Shown here: positions 1-11,047 of the stretch, one piece after another
How the letters are laid out: each line of letters begins with the position of its first letter
Numbering within the stretch: the stretch's first letter is position 1
Origin: Papaver somniferum
Taxonomy: Eukaryota; Streptophyta; Magnoliopsida; Ranunculales; Papaveraceae
Assembly: GCF_003573695.1 (NCBI RefSeq)
Contig: NW_020621936.1
Coordinates: 434,001-498,000, forward strand
Length of the DNA stretch: 64,000 nucleotides
Direction of reading: 5' to 3'
Notes under the pieces: model-generated
The model's input: only the letters and a program-made list of their open reading frames with translations
Databases searched by the model: none
What the model was told of the DNA's origin: nothing
Made by a program: the position numbers and the translations under genes

Positions 1-2123
1 GAAAATGTTATTAGAAAAATGGTACTTTTGTCCTTACATGTATTCGCAGTCATATTAGTCCAGATATGTGAAGCGTGACAAAAATACTTACCAACAATAT
101 ATGCCCCAAGCGAAGAAAAAATTCAGTATTAAGTTTGTGGCCTTGCGCCATGTGGGGGATTCATATCTTTGGACCATAAAAAAAAAAAGGAATTTACTTG
201 TAGGGTGGACCACTTCACTAAGTGGATTAAAGCCGCATCATGGCAGAGATCCGAGACCATAAATTTTCACGTTTATTTTGGATTTGGCTATATTTAGGTC
301 CTTGATCAAACCGTTGACTGGTCAATTTGTTAGAAACCGTAAATTCAATGGGATCCTAAAAATATGTTTTGCCCTTTTAGTCGGGACCCAAGATATTTAG
401 TGGATATTGTAACTAAAGATTGCTATGTGACCAAACATTTAATTTGTGATACAATGTGACTTAAATATTTCCTTGAGACCAAATGCTTTAGGAGGGGAAA
501 CAAAAAACCATTTCTAAAATCTTGTAAAATATGTATCAAACTTGATAATGAGAGTGAAAATTTAGTGGTAAATTTTACTACTAATTATCTCGTGCTAGGA
601 CACTATTTTTTGTCATCAAATTTTACAAGGCTGCTAATAGGGTGAGGGTGTACTAATCTAAAAATTATAGTTGAAAGTTGAAGGTGGGAGTTTGGAAGAA
701 TTCCTACCCAATGTCTTATAGGCATACCAAACAAGCATATGGAAGCAAGGAGAAATCATCATCAGAGCAATGACGCATCCTAAGAATACAATTCACTTGA
801 AAAAATTATATCAATAATCAAAGTGAAAGTATCAACGAAATTATATTTTTTTATGTGTGCTTGATTAAAAAAAAATCTCCCCCTGCAGACCACCCCGGGA
901 AAAATAATATGGAACAGAGTGTGACCTTTCAAATATATAACACAATATGTCGGACTATACTCTGAATGCTCCCTATAAAAATATGGGAGACAAAGCAGTA
1001 AAAACCCAAAGTCCACAGGTAAAATGGCAAATGGATGGATGTTCTGCTTGTATTATGAAGGTCACGTGAGGAGCAAGCTCCTACTAGGGTGAATGAGATA
1101 AGATAAATATCAGCAGCTATGTAAAGCAAAAGTTCTTTAAATCGACTATCATTCTCATCTGAGGATAGCGTATATCTGGAAATATGAGTGACATGATAAA
1201 CAAGCGACTGTGATATTGAGTGACATTTTGTCTGCATGGTGCCAAGTAGGATTTTAAGTGACATAGATCTTTCTCATCAGAATATGAAGGCCACCAGCAT
1301 AATAGCTCCGAGAATCAACAAGGATCAACAAGGAATCATAGTAAAATTTACATTAAGAGTACATCGATTATATTCCTTAATAATAAATATTGTACTGATT
1401 GTTGATGTCACACGGACTGGAAGAACAAAAACAAAAAAAATCCTAGAAAAGTCGTAAAGTTTAGTTATACACAGAGACCATCCTAATCAGAAGTTCGACA
1501 CGCCCACGGATCTCGCGCTTTCGGTCCATACAGAAAATATGTTACTCATCTTCCAAAACCACTTCTACCCTAGCCTAGAAAAGTCTTTCTTCGCTCCACC
1601 GGTTGTCACTGATAGAACCTCTGTTGAAGCCAAAAATTCCCTTTCAGCTTTTTAGCGGTAAAAAGCCCTCTTCTCCCTATCTCGAGCACGACAGAGTTCA
1701 GCAACGGCTTCACCATGCTACTCAACAGTCTCCCATATTTTTCTCTGAATCTCCGCAAGCTGGGCCTAAATGACCTATAGTGACATAAAAAAACAAGATG
1801 AGTAACCCACGTGAAAAATAATAGCACATAGAAAGACACAAAGAAATTACCTATTTATCGGGAACACGTGCATAACCAGGATGAAGCCCAACCGTTGAAG
1901 GATTCGGACCTTGAATAACCTCAGCTACAGGTTCGAGAATATGGCTTTCCTCCACAAGACCAGCAGCCTCCGCGACTTTTCCCTTGTCTAACCTTTCATC
2001 ATCCAACCAGAAGCCATGAAAAATACCAGAATAAACTTTTCCACGTGAAGGACCTATGCCATAAAGGAGAGGGGAAGGGGGTATGGTTATACACCAGTAA
2101 AAACCATCATGAGAAACCCAAGA
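1..2123. other. Gene-free stretch, weak retroelement-like remnant
   Basis: No convincing gene is visible. The open frames here are short, overlap on both strands and show no domain. On the minus strand around 1856-2011 a ~50-residue open stretch (containing GLHPGYARVP) reads like a decayed coding fragment, possibly of retrotransposon origin, but the family is not recognised. The end of this stretch abuts the LTR that starts at 2124. Confidence 0.3.
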
Positions 2124-3000
2124 TGTTAGAGTACTGCTCGGTTAAACCCATGTCAAGTTTATTCTCAAAACTCACCGCTTGAATTGCTTACTAAAGTCAA
2201 CTTTGTTAGGTTATACTTAGAACATAGAATTTTTGAGACAAGGTCTAGTTACTCTTGAAGACTTGAAGACATATTGAAGAATAAACGAAGACATCATCCT
2301 TTAAATGAGGTTAGTAGCTATTGAACGACTATTCCATTTCTATGTAGTTCTTAGAATCTTATTCATTGAAAACATAACATGTGAAGTTTGTTTACATGGC
2401 TTTAGTATATAAGGTGACTTGATGATTATCTATGATCAAGGTGTAGAAACAATGATAATTAGTTGTTTCTACAACTTAGTATAGTTTTATATACTTTTGT
2501 GATTTCGGCATGACACTAATCTTGTACTTGTTACTACTTAGTGTTGAACTTTAATATGTTTTTTGGAAACAAATAATTTCATAAACATGATTAAAATCTA
2601 GTTTGAACTCGAATTAGGTTTCATATTTGAATAAGTATTCAAGATCGATCCCATAAGGTCAGTTCCCAAAACCGATCCTTGAATTGATTCTGACTTGTGC
2701 ATATTTTTGAATTGTCAATTTCTTTATTGTTTAACAGATTTCGAGGATCTTACAAGTTGGATTTGGAGGTTTATATCCAAGAAATATTGAACACGCGAAT
2801 ATAACTTTAATATATTATTGTGAATGTTAATTACTTTGATACTCAATGGTATATCCTGATTAGTATTTGAGGTTGATTTTTTAACTATACTTAGCATCGG
2901 AATTGACGTGCCTCCCATTTCTAGAAGATTGCACAGTTGACTAATTCAGCAAGGTACAAAGATTTACAACTAGCTAAATATGGCCAAAAAAAAACATATC
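2124..3000 (+). mobile_element. Partial LTR of the TGTTAGAGCA Copia-like family, + orientation
   Basis: At 2124 the sequence reads TGTTAGAGTACTGCTCGGTT followed by AAACCCATGTCAAGTTT. This matches the start of the four minus-strand LTR copies between 49 and 63 kb, which begin TGTTAGAGCA, then GCTCGGTTnAACCCA, then TATGTCAAGTT. The following ~200 bases also share the pattern 'gaagacttgaagacat'. The 3' end of this copy is not clear and 3000 is only an approximate limit. No coding region follows, so it is an LTR fragment or solo LTR. Orientation is opposite to the other copies. Confidence 0.5.
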
Positions 3001-3830
3001 TCCAGTATTAATTATATATTTTGGAAACAATATTTTTCCATTCATTGGGAATACGTTATACATGTAATTATAATCAAATAATATCAAAAATATCGGATTG
3101 AAAGATTACAATTAGAGATAAAAAATCATACAGAACTTGTGGTTGGTAACCTAACAACAAAAATCATATCAAGAATGGTTCAAAATAAAAATAAAAAAAT
3201 ATATCAAGAATAATGCTAAATTGGGAAATGCTTTTATGAATATATGTAGATTCTGAAATTACTTATTCTTGTTTTTAAACAAGCCTTGGTCCTAACACTA
3301 TAAACAGTGGGGTTTTTCATTCTTACAAACTTATCTCAGAACACATCTGAGTAGTGTGAGGTTATTGTCATTAGTGAGTATCTTCGATTAAGTTCGCGCA
3401 AAAGCACGACTAACTAATTTAAACCTTCTTAAGGGATTAAGAATCTCTAATATTACTGTTGGTGGGAAATTAGATTGTTATTTAGTTTGGGAAACTTAAA
3501 AAAGTGCCTATGTGGGGAAATGCATTTGATAAAATGCCCAAGTTTTTTTCATAACTTATTTAATGCCCATGAATTGACCTTTTCCGTCCCGTTTTTTCAT
3601 ACGGCTAACGAAAGTTAGTGTACAGGTGGCATTTAATATTCCAGGTCAAAAGACATTCAAGTCATTAAATCGTCTAGCTAGGGCCGAGTTAAAACAGTCG
3701 GTTAGTTTTCATTTAACTCGCGACTCATACAGTGCAAGTGGTCTACTCGTGACTCGCTGTCAAACCAAACACTATTCATCTCCTTCTCAAATATATCTTC
3801 CATTAATCAACACATGAACCCTATTTTCTG
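3001..3830. other. Gene-free AT-rich stretch
   Basis: No coding, RNA or element boundary can be supported. A 'ttcataacttatttaatgcc' segment near 3550 is nearly the reverse complement of 'gggcattaaataaattatga' near 8100. This may be the eroded ends of an older element that later received the Mutator-like insertion, but no terminus or TSD was found. Confidence 0.25.
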
Positions 3831-3839
3831 AAATATAAA

Positions 3840-3953
3840 GGGACAATTAGACTTTGGGTCTCAACTTTGTGACCAACTTTGAGTTTGGGTCTTGTGAAAA
3901 TTTTAATTAGAGTTTGGGTCTCAGGACCGTCATTGACCGTCTTGACAGTTAAG
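3840..3953 (+). repeat. MULE left terminal inverted repeat
   Basis: About 114 bp, containing two 'gtttgggtct' blocks and ending near 'cttgacagttaag'. It pairs with 6996-7109. The outermost bases GGG abut the 9-bp TSD. Confidence 0.9.
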
Positions 3954-4458
3954 AAAATTATTATAATTAAAATTAATTTATATTTACTTAACGGCGTAAG
4001 TTGCCGTCAAACATGTGAAACACACGTGTTATTTAGTATCTCCTGAAACGCATCTGACGGTGCAGAATAGATGTACACCAACGGTCTGGATTATTCATCT
4101 GTTACCTGACTGTTGCACCCAACCTCAAACCTCTGCACAAACCAGGTTTCAACCATTTTTCACACATCAACTTTACACCTGCGGACAGATTTAAGCTCAC
4201 AATTTCACACATCAATATATATGTCCACAAATATAAAATGAAGAACACATGAATACAAGAACCAGAGGTAAGTTGCATTCATAAACCAAGAGTTATCAGA
4301 TTCAATAGTACCCAACTTGTTTGTCACTACAACTTGTTCATATTCTCAAAAGAAAGATGACAATGTTTCGCCTTTATCCCATAGTAAGATGTCTGCAAAA
4401 GAAACTAACTTGTATGCTAAATAAAAGACTACGAAGAGCTTAAACAAGCCTGATGCAT

Positions 4459-6189
4459 TTAGTTTTCATCATTGGACCACTGCTCTGGTGTCCCAAACCA
4501 GTCTATGAACCTCCTACTTCCCCTTCCATATGATGATGAAAATATACCTCCACCCCTTGTCACTAGGCCACCTCCTCCGCGACCCACTCTGCCACCTCCT
4601 CTGCCAGTATTGAATACCTAAAACATTGAGTAACAAGAAATTGTAAATTACAAAAAAATGACAAGCAACAAGAAACTACAAGTTGTAAAGAATGACAAAC
4701 GGGAATAAATTGAGCCTAAATGTTACCTGAGCTAGTGTTGGTTCTCTACGCAGTGTTGGCGGTTCAGCTTGTAATATACCAAAACCAATAATCTCGCCAT
4801 GTCTTCTATGCACAAGCCTTACCCTTGCATTGGATCTAGATCCCCTTCCTCTTGGTCTACCACATCTTGTATTGGTAGTAGCAACTCCTCTTCCAAAGGC
4901 AACAGTTGTAGATGCTTGAACTTGAACAACAGGTTCAACTGGTGCAGTAGAAACTCCTCTTCCGCCTCTGCTACCCCTACCACCTCTTCCTCTTTTTGCA
5001 TGACCTTGTTCTGCTAGTGTAGTTGAAGTTGATGCAGTGACAACTGAAGAAGGTGCAACAATAGTTGATGTTGGAGCTGATGTTGTTGCACCACCTCTCC
5101 TCTTTCTGGTACCACCACCTCGAGCTGATGTCGTAGTTGAATTTGATGCAGAATTTGATGCAGTAGCTGGTGTTGGTGGAGGTGGCCTAAATGCTGGATT
5201 GGGCCTCACATGAGGACCTGTGAAGGTGGCTGGAGCTGCAAAAACAATCCCAGCACAAGGCATTTTGATCATAAGCCAAATTCAAAGTAATTCAGAGCAT
5301 ACACAGTCAATGTCCACACATATATATTACCTTGATGTTGGTCCTCAGCAGCAGCCCCTTTACAAGTTACCCTATTATGACCATAGACATAACATTTCCC
5401 GCACATATATTTCCTATTATTCCCACCCTCATCTCTGTCTCTTCTTCTTTGACTTCTAGGTCTACCTGGTGGCCTAACCTGCTTTGCATTCAAATGTTTG
5501 CCCATCAGGTAGTACAGAGCAGTAAATCTTCCATTCACAAGTTTCATCCTTGCATCTGTATGATTGAATCTTTTCCTTGTTCTTTTTTTGTACCATACAA
5601 TAATTCATGTCAAGTGCAAGATCCTTCAAATAATCCCTGCAATGTTGTTTGCTCAACCATTGCTGCCCAACAAATAGCTTCTCCACAAATTCTTGCTTTT
5701 CAGATAACTTGAAGTCACCATCAATCTTCTGTGTATCTTCAACGAACTCCTTGAATTCAAGGGTTGAATTTAACGTTTCTTGAATTTTACCAGTGAGATC
5801 AATCTCTTCATCATCTTTATCTCTGGTTCATGTAAGAGTTCCACATCTTCACTATCGTAGTCTTCATCAGGTATATCTTGTTCCTCTATATTGACTGTCT
5901 CACTAGTATTGTATGTACTAGCAAATAGTTCATCATCATCAACCTGTGAAAAAACTTCATTACTTTGCAATGGGTCTACAACACCAGATGCTTGACTTCC
6001 AGTTGTGCTTGACTCAACTTGACAGCTGCCTTGTGTTGCAGTTTTATTGGGGTACAAAATAGGAAGGAAGTCCAAGTCCTCTTCTGGTCTATAGTCAGGC
6101 ATTTTCTCCAAATTAGGATGCTCGGCTCTTTTATATTTTCCAACAAGATATCCACCTCTAGTGGGATAATATCTAAACAAGTCATCCAT
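4459..6189 (-). pseudogene. MURA-like transposase remnant, catalytic core deleted
   Basis: Transposase that would cut and join MULE ends in the nucleus. The start is taken at 6189 (MDDLFRYYPTRGGY), followed by an acidic Ser/Glu-rich stretch. Near 5815 a one-base shift moves the frame from ...KMMKRLISL to ...DDEEIDLTGKIQ. Residues encoded at 5686-5474 form a Mutator DNA-binding domain with the expected pattern CKDETCEWKIYCS. The frame then jumps directly to a basic GRPRSQRRR stretch and a CCHC zinc knuckle, CGKCYVYGHNRVTC (CX2CX4HX4C), near 5400. The ~400-residue MULE DDE core that should lie between them is absent, so this is an internal deletion product. The Pro/Thr/Ser- and Arg-Gly-rich tail (5272-4676) and a short last exon (after acceptor ttttag near 4618; ...WFGTPEQWSNDEN, stop 4459-4461) resemble plant MULE transposase ends. 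Exon limits are partly inferred. Confidence 0.8.
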
Positions 6190-6995
6190 GGTACCTGCAT
6201 TTTAATACCCGCACATACTTGCATTAGTTACCCAACAATGACTCAACAACACACAATAACTACAACCACAATTTTTTTTCTTTCTACCGTGAAGTCAATT
6301 TTCAGTAATTGATAAAAAACCACAGTACAACAACACAGGAAAAAATCCTTTTCCTTTCTTTACAGTTCACAGAAATTATTAAAGGCAAAACAAGGACCAC
6401 AATAAAACTCTTCCATCAGTGAATTAACTATTCCATGTACCCTTTCTTTATTTAAACATCACTCGACAAAAGCAGAAAAATAATCAAAAGGAAAATCTAA
6501 AGAAATACTTGAACAGAACAAAACCCTAAAAGACAAAGTGAAAAACAAAATTCATCGTTTAAATTAGTATTCCTGTCCTAAAATTCATAGACATCAATCA
6601 GAACAACCCAGAAAAAAACCCAAATCAATGGGTCTACAAAACCCCAAAAATGAAACTTTTTAACTTACCTCAAATCAGATTAATCAAACAATGAATCAAC
6701 TGCAGAAATCTTGTACAACGACAATAATAAGACCACACTCAACTCAGATCAGGCTTGAACCGTCGATTCTCTTCAGAAAAATGTCCGTGTTGAGAGTGTT
6801 GAGCGTAGCAAAAAAACCCTAGAAAAATGATAAGTTTTACTATTCTCTTCGATATATAGTTAGGTCAAATTTTTTTTTATCTTGAACCGTCGATTCTTGG
6901 ACAGTTCTCCTCTACACACGTGTAAACGGTAGGTATGGTTAGTAAATAAAAAGAAACGTTAGATTTAGTTGGTCTTTTCCTCTTTTAACCAGTTT

Positions 6996-7109
6996 CATAA
7001 CTGTCAACGCGGTCAATGACAGTCCTGAGACCCAAACTCTAATTAAAATTTTCACAGGACCCAAACTCAAAGCTGGTCACAAAGTTGAGACCCAAAATCT
7101 AAATATCCC
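6996..7109 (-). repeat. MULE right terminal inverted repeat
   Basis: Reverse complement of the left TIR with few differences (for example 'accagctttgag' against 'accaactttgag'). It ends CCC directly before the TSD copy at 7110. In Mutator elements the TIR also carries the transposase promoter, and the transposase start lies ~0.8 kb inside this end. Confidence 0.9.
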
Positions 7110-9667
7110 AAATATAAATTCCAGAGCTCTCAAACATCAAATTGCATCAATTGAAAATCGTAAATCATCAATTCATACAAAATTACAATGAATCAATCAA
7201 TGAAATGGAAAAAGAAGTTAACATACAATAAAATCCACATATTTAAGAACCAAAACTTAAGAAACCCCCAACCGATCGATTGAAGTTCAAACAATAAATT
7301 AGTTATGCCACCAGAAACCGTCTCCATTGAAAAACGAGAATCATCCAAATTTGACCATTTCTTAAACAAATATTTGCACAATTTTCTCCACACACCCAAA
7401 CCAACATTCATTCTCGGAACATCAAATCTCTATCATATGAATATATAATCAAGCTCAAATCTCAATATATATGTTCAAACATACTTGATCATTTCAGGGA
7501 AAGAAAAAAAGATCTGCAACGTTCATGGTGTCGAGCTTCTTCTGCAACTTTCATGGCGTCCCAAATGTTTTGAGCTCCCATGGTGATTCTTGTTCTTGTA
7601 TTGTAAGAATAACGAAGAAATCATTGTTTAGCTTCTGAATCTGATAAAAATATGTTAAGCGGTAATATCTATTTGTTTTCCATTAAAGAAGATGAATAGA
7701 GAACCAGTTGAGGGGATGACGGAGGGGACGAAGATTTTGTTACTTCAAACGCGGAGGAAAAAAAAAGAAGAGAAATGAAAGAAGAAAAAGGACTCTAGTT
7801 AAACACGTGTTTGGATCTGGTATACGTTATTCCAGAACCGTCGATTTCTTAACATGTGTAACAATCTAATCCAACTAATCTTAAGACGTCGATTAATTTA
7901 CGCGTGGACGGCAGAGGATTTTCTTAATGTTTTTAGCTTAATGGGAAATTTAGTAATTGCTCCCGCCTAAATATCATCTCTCCATATGAGAAATTGACTA
8001 AGTCCATGAGATTTTATTGTTTTGGTGGACCCGGATGGAATTGTTAAAGCCATGAGATTTTATTGTTTTGATGGATCCGGAAGGAATTGTTAACGGTATG
8101 GGCATTAAATAAATTATGAAGAAGAAAAAAAAAACGTGGCAATTTTTTTAATTTTTTCATTTTGTTTCTCTCATATTGTACTTGTTGAACTGATGCATAG
8201 CTATCTACTGTATACGTTTTTATTTATTCCATAGTCATTTTCTTTTATAATAAGACCACTCAAGAATTTTGAAGATCGGGTTATAACAAATTCAAGTAAC
8301 TCAGAATCGGTTGGTAGGTTTTTTGATTTGTCAATGTTAAAAGACTTTTTTATGTCTGATAAATCTTTAGAGGAATCAAGCTGAAGGTGCAGATTGTTAC
8401 TTTGAAGATTGAATAATTTGAAGTTATGAAGACTGTGGTAATTGGTGAGTCTATGTGCTAGACTTGATCGACTGGGACTTACCAAGTAGTTTATCTTTGA
8501 TAAACATATGCTTATGGATCTACTGTACTTAGGTAAACATAAATCTTGTTGAACAGGTGGCTTGTAATTCTTTACAAACACAAATCTTGTAATTGAGGGG
8601 ATTATTTTGGTAATCGTAAATCTTGATTTATTTGATCAAGGAATTTCATATATGACTTATCTTTGTGATTCAGGTATTTCAAATCTTAAATAGAAGATCC
8701 TTGAATAGAATCTTTATCACTATTCTTGATTTGTGATTGGAACTGAGTTGGTATTAGGCTGGTTGTCATTTGTTGTTTAATAGACGTCCTAAAGGAATCT
8801 TGATCGGAACAATTATGAAGGTTGTAGCGATAGTCTTCACGACGGACTATGGAATAACTATTGACAGTGGACTCTTGTTTAGGGATTCACATGTGTTGGC
8901 CAAATTGGTTGTAGATACATGGATACTAAGAAAATTGAGTAAGTAGGGCCGGATAGTTTATTCGGTCTCAACTACCAAAGGTTTTATTACAAGCCAGAAA
9001 AATGTCAATCACTTACAAAAGCAAATGGAACCCCTAGATTTCTGAGTGATGTTAAATACCCATGGAGAAACTAAACTAATTCTTTCTGGCTATGCAGGAA
9101 GTTGCAGAGGAGACATACATATCAAATATTCAATTACATAAGCGATGTCGATCAGGTCAGGACTAGTGTTGAAGCATTCTTCCAATGGGAGCAGGCGGGG
9201 TAAGATTAAAGATGAAGTTTGTTAATGATTCTGGTGAATCTCTTCGGTTGTTAATATGAAGACATACAGAAGCAATATAAGATTGATCCATGAACACTGG
9301 TAGAAATACGAATGGTTTTCCACCTTATCTTGAGACTATTGGTATCCAACAAATTAGAATTTTCGTTGATAGACTTGTCGTTAAATATTACTATTATATG
9401 TAGAAAGACAAGTAGTCCCAAGGTTAGGAATGTTTTAAACTGGAGAACTTTGATCTCTTATTTATCAAGTTTCACTATTAGCATACTCTTTGTTAATTGG
9501 TACTAGCTAATTGATAGCCGATCATGTTTCTGGTATTCTTTTTGAAGATGATGGAGTGCATAGGCAATTTAACTATCTAGTTCTTTTCAAGGAAATATTG
9601 TATTTTTGGCAAAAAGATAAAAATAAAAAAAATCAAACTAAGTATTACAATCTAATGCCGCTTATTT
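7110..9667. other. Gene-free stretch with LTR-like debris
   Basis: No gene can be supported. 7999-8092 is a tandem pair of ~46-bp units (listed separately). From about 8180 to 9530 the composition and phrases such as 'gaagattgaa...gaagttatgaagac' resemble the noncoding LTRs elsewhere in the window, but no terminus is visible. The 126-aa open frame at 8201-8581 (minus) shows no recognisable domain and is not called. Confidence 0.3.
7999..8092 (+). repeat. Tandem duplication, two ~46-bp units
   Basis: The block 'ccatgagattttattgtttt' followed by gGtGGAcCCGGAtGGAATTGTTAA occurs twice back to back, differing at a few bases. Dyad context is weak. No function is apparent. Confidence 0.8.
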
Positions 9668-9704
9668 TATTTTCCTAGAACACGAGACGAGTTCTAGGAA
9701 AATA
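9668..9704. repeat. Perfect 14-bp inverted repeat (hairpin)
   Basis: Arms 9668-9681 (tattttcctagaac) and 9691-9704 (gttctaggaaaata) are exact reverse complements separated by a 9-nt loop, ACGAGACGA. It lies just outside the TIR element at 9740. It could form a cruciform or RNA hairpin, but no gene it would serve is visible. Confidence 0.75.
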
Positions 9705-9739
9705 TATAAATAAAAGAAAAAAAAGTTTCCTTAATATAT

Positions 9740-11047
9740 CCTTCCTAGTTTGAGGCCTATAGGGATGACTTACCACTATAAGACAAAAAGGGATATTTTG
9801 AAGTAAAATAAAAATCCCATTATCCAATTATTTTAGTTAATGGCTAATTTTCTCCTAATTAATTAGTGTTAATTCGATTGATTAACAAATATTTAATCTT
9901 GTTAATTCAGAAGTCAACTAATGTTAATGATCACCAAGCATGATTCTTTTTTTTTTTATTAAATCATCAACCGTAATAGGTCGATGTTCATGCTCTCGTA
10001 GGTCGATTCTGGTTGAAAATCCAGAATCAGTTGATATTAATTATTATTACTACATAAACTAATTGTAGCTTCAAAAAAATTAAAATAAAAATTCTTTTCC
10101 CCAGAATCAGGCGATGTGAACCTTCACATCGACCAATTATCTGGTGGTGATCAAACATAATTTAAATCCATACTCATTTCCAAATTGAGTATGGTTTCAT
10201 ACTCATTTTCAAATCAATCTGAATACACACTAATTTTAATTTGAGTATAAATTCATACTCGTTTTCAAATTGGGTATAAAATCATACTCATTTTCAATTC
10301 GGGTATAAAACTTTTTTTCATTTCGTGCTCGAACTGAAATAATGAAATACTCATTCTATGATTGAGTATTAACTGGAAAAAAATGGGTTTCACCATAATC
10401 GGTCTTTATAAGAAATCAAAGGCTATACAGTCGGTTTAAATGAACATGCATCTGATTCTAGCAAAAAAAAAAAAAACATACAGAAAACTTGGCATTTCTT
10501 CCATACCGTAACGAGCGATATGGGAATGAACATCAACCGATTTTGGTTAAATGTTCTTCAACCAGGAAACACATACAAAATAATCGGTTGACGTGGACAT
10601 GTACATATACCTATTATCATAGGAATCGATCAATATGGACATGGACGTCGACAGATTATGGTCAAACACAGAAACCCAAGATTTTTTATGATTTTCAATT
10701 TTGAATGGATAAATCAATCACAAGTATAATTAAGAGTAATGGGTTGCAATCGACGATGTTTAGATTGATTAAAAAAAATAGATGAAGAAATTTCCTTTAA
10801 AAAGATTGATGTAGTTGAAGTTAGGTTTTTAATTTTAGTTTGTGGTGGAAATGATTTGAATGAGTCTTAGTTTTCAAAGGATTGGAATAGGTTTAAAATC
10901 TAAAAGGATAAGGTTTGGGATTAAATTTTAATAGTGAGGGCAATTTAATACTTTTACCTAATTTAGACACCCCTTATCTCTTTAGTGTAGGTGGGTGAAG
11001 AAAATGATAGGCCTCAAACAATTCCTATAAGCCTCAAACTAGGAAGG
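9740..11047. mobile_element. Non-autonomous TIR element, hAT-like (8-bp TSD)
   Basis: A 24-bp TIR at 9740-9763 (ccttcctagtttgaggcc + tatagg) matches the reverse complement of 11024-11047 at 23 of 24 positions. The flanks 9732-9739 (taatatat) and 11048-11055 (taatatac) agree at 7 of 8 bases, as expected for an old 8-bp TSD, which points to the hAT superfamily. No transposase coding is present. The middle contains a short-repeat cluster around 'catactcattttcaaattg'. Confidence 0.65.
10160..10375. repeat. Degenerate repeats of TACTCATTTTCAAATTGRGTAT
   Basis: Between 10160 and 10375 a ~25-30-bp unit recurs about five to six times: a 'catactcatttt' half followed by its approximate complement 'aaattgagtata'. 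Each unit is therefore weakly palindromic. The cluster sits inside the 9740-11047 element and may have arisen by slippage there. Confidence 0.55.

Larger units (their letters stand above)
3840..7109 (-). mobile_element. Mutator-like element (MULE), complete with TIRs and 9-bp TSD
   Basis: The two ends are long inverted repeats: 3840-3953 starts GGGACAATTAGACTTTGGGT and the reverse complement of 6996-7109 starts GGGATATTTAGATTTTGGGT. They stay alignable for about 114 bp with only scattered mismatches. A perfect 9-bp TSD, AAATATAAA, flanks the element at 3831-3839 and 7110-7118. Nine-bp TSDs and ~100-bp TIRs are hallmarks of the Mutator superfamily, and the interior has matching coding remnants on the minus strand (DNA-binding domain and CCHC knuckle). 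At 3.27 kb it lacks the catalytic core of its transposase, so it can only have moved with help from a relative. The exact TSD suggests a fairly recent insertion. Confidence 0.93.

Noticed and set aside
929..1264. Overlapping minus frames 780-1264
   Set aside because: Low-complexity hydrophobic composition, overlapping frames, no domain or splice context.
5332..5712. 126-aa plus frame
   Set aside because: Shadow of the MULE transposase DNA-binding domain and knuckle on the minus strand.
8201..8581. 126-aa minus frame
   Set aside because: No recognisable domain and an AT-rich biased composition; lies in LTR-like debris.
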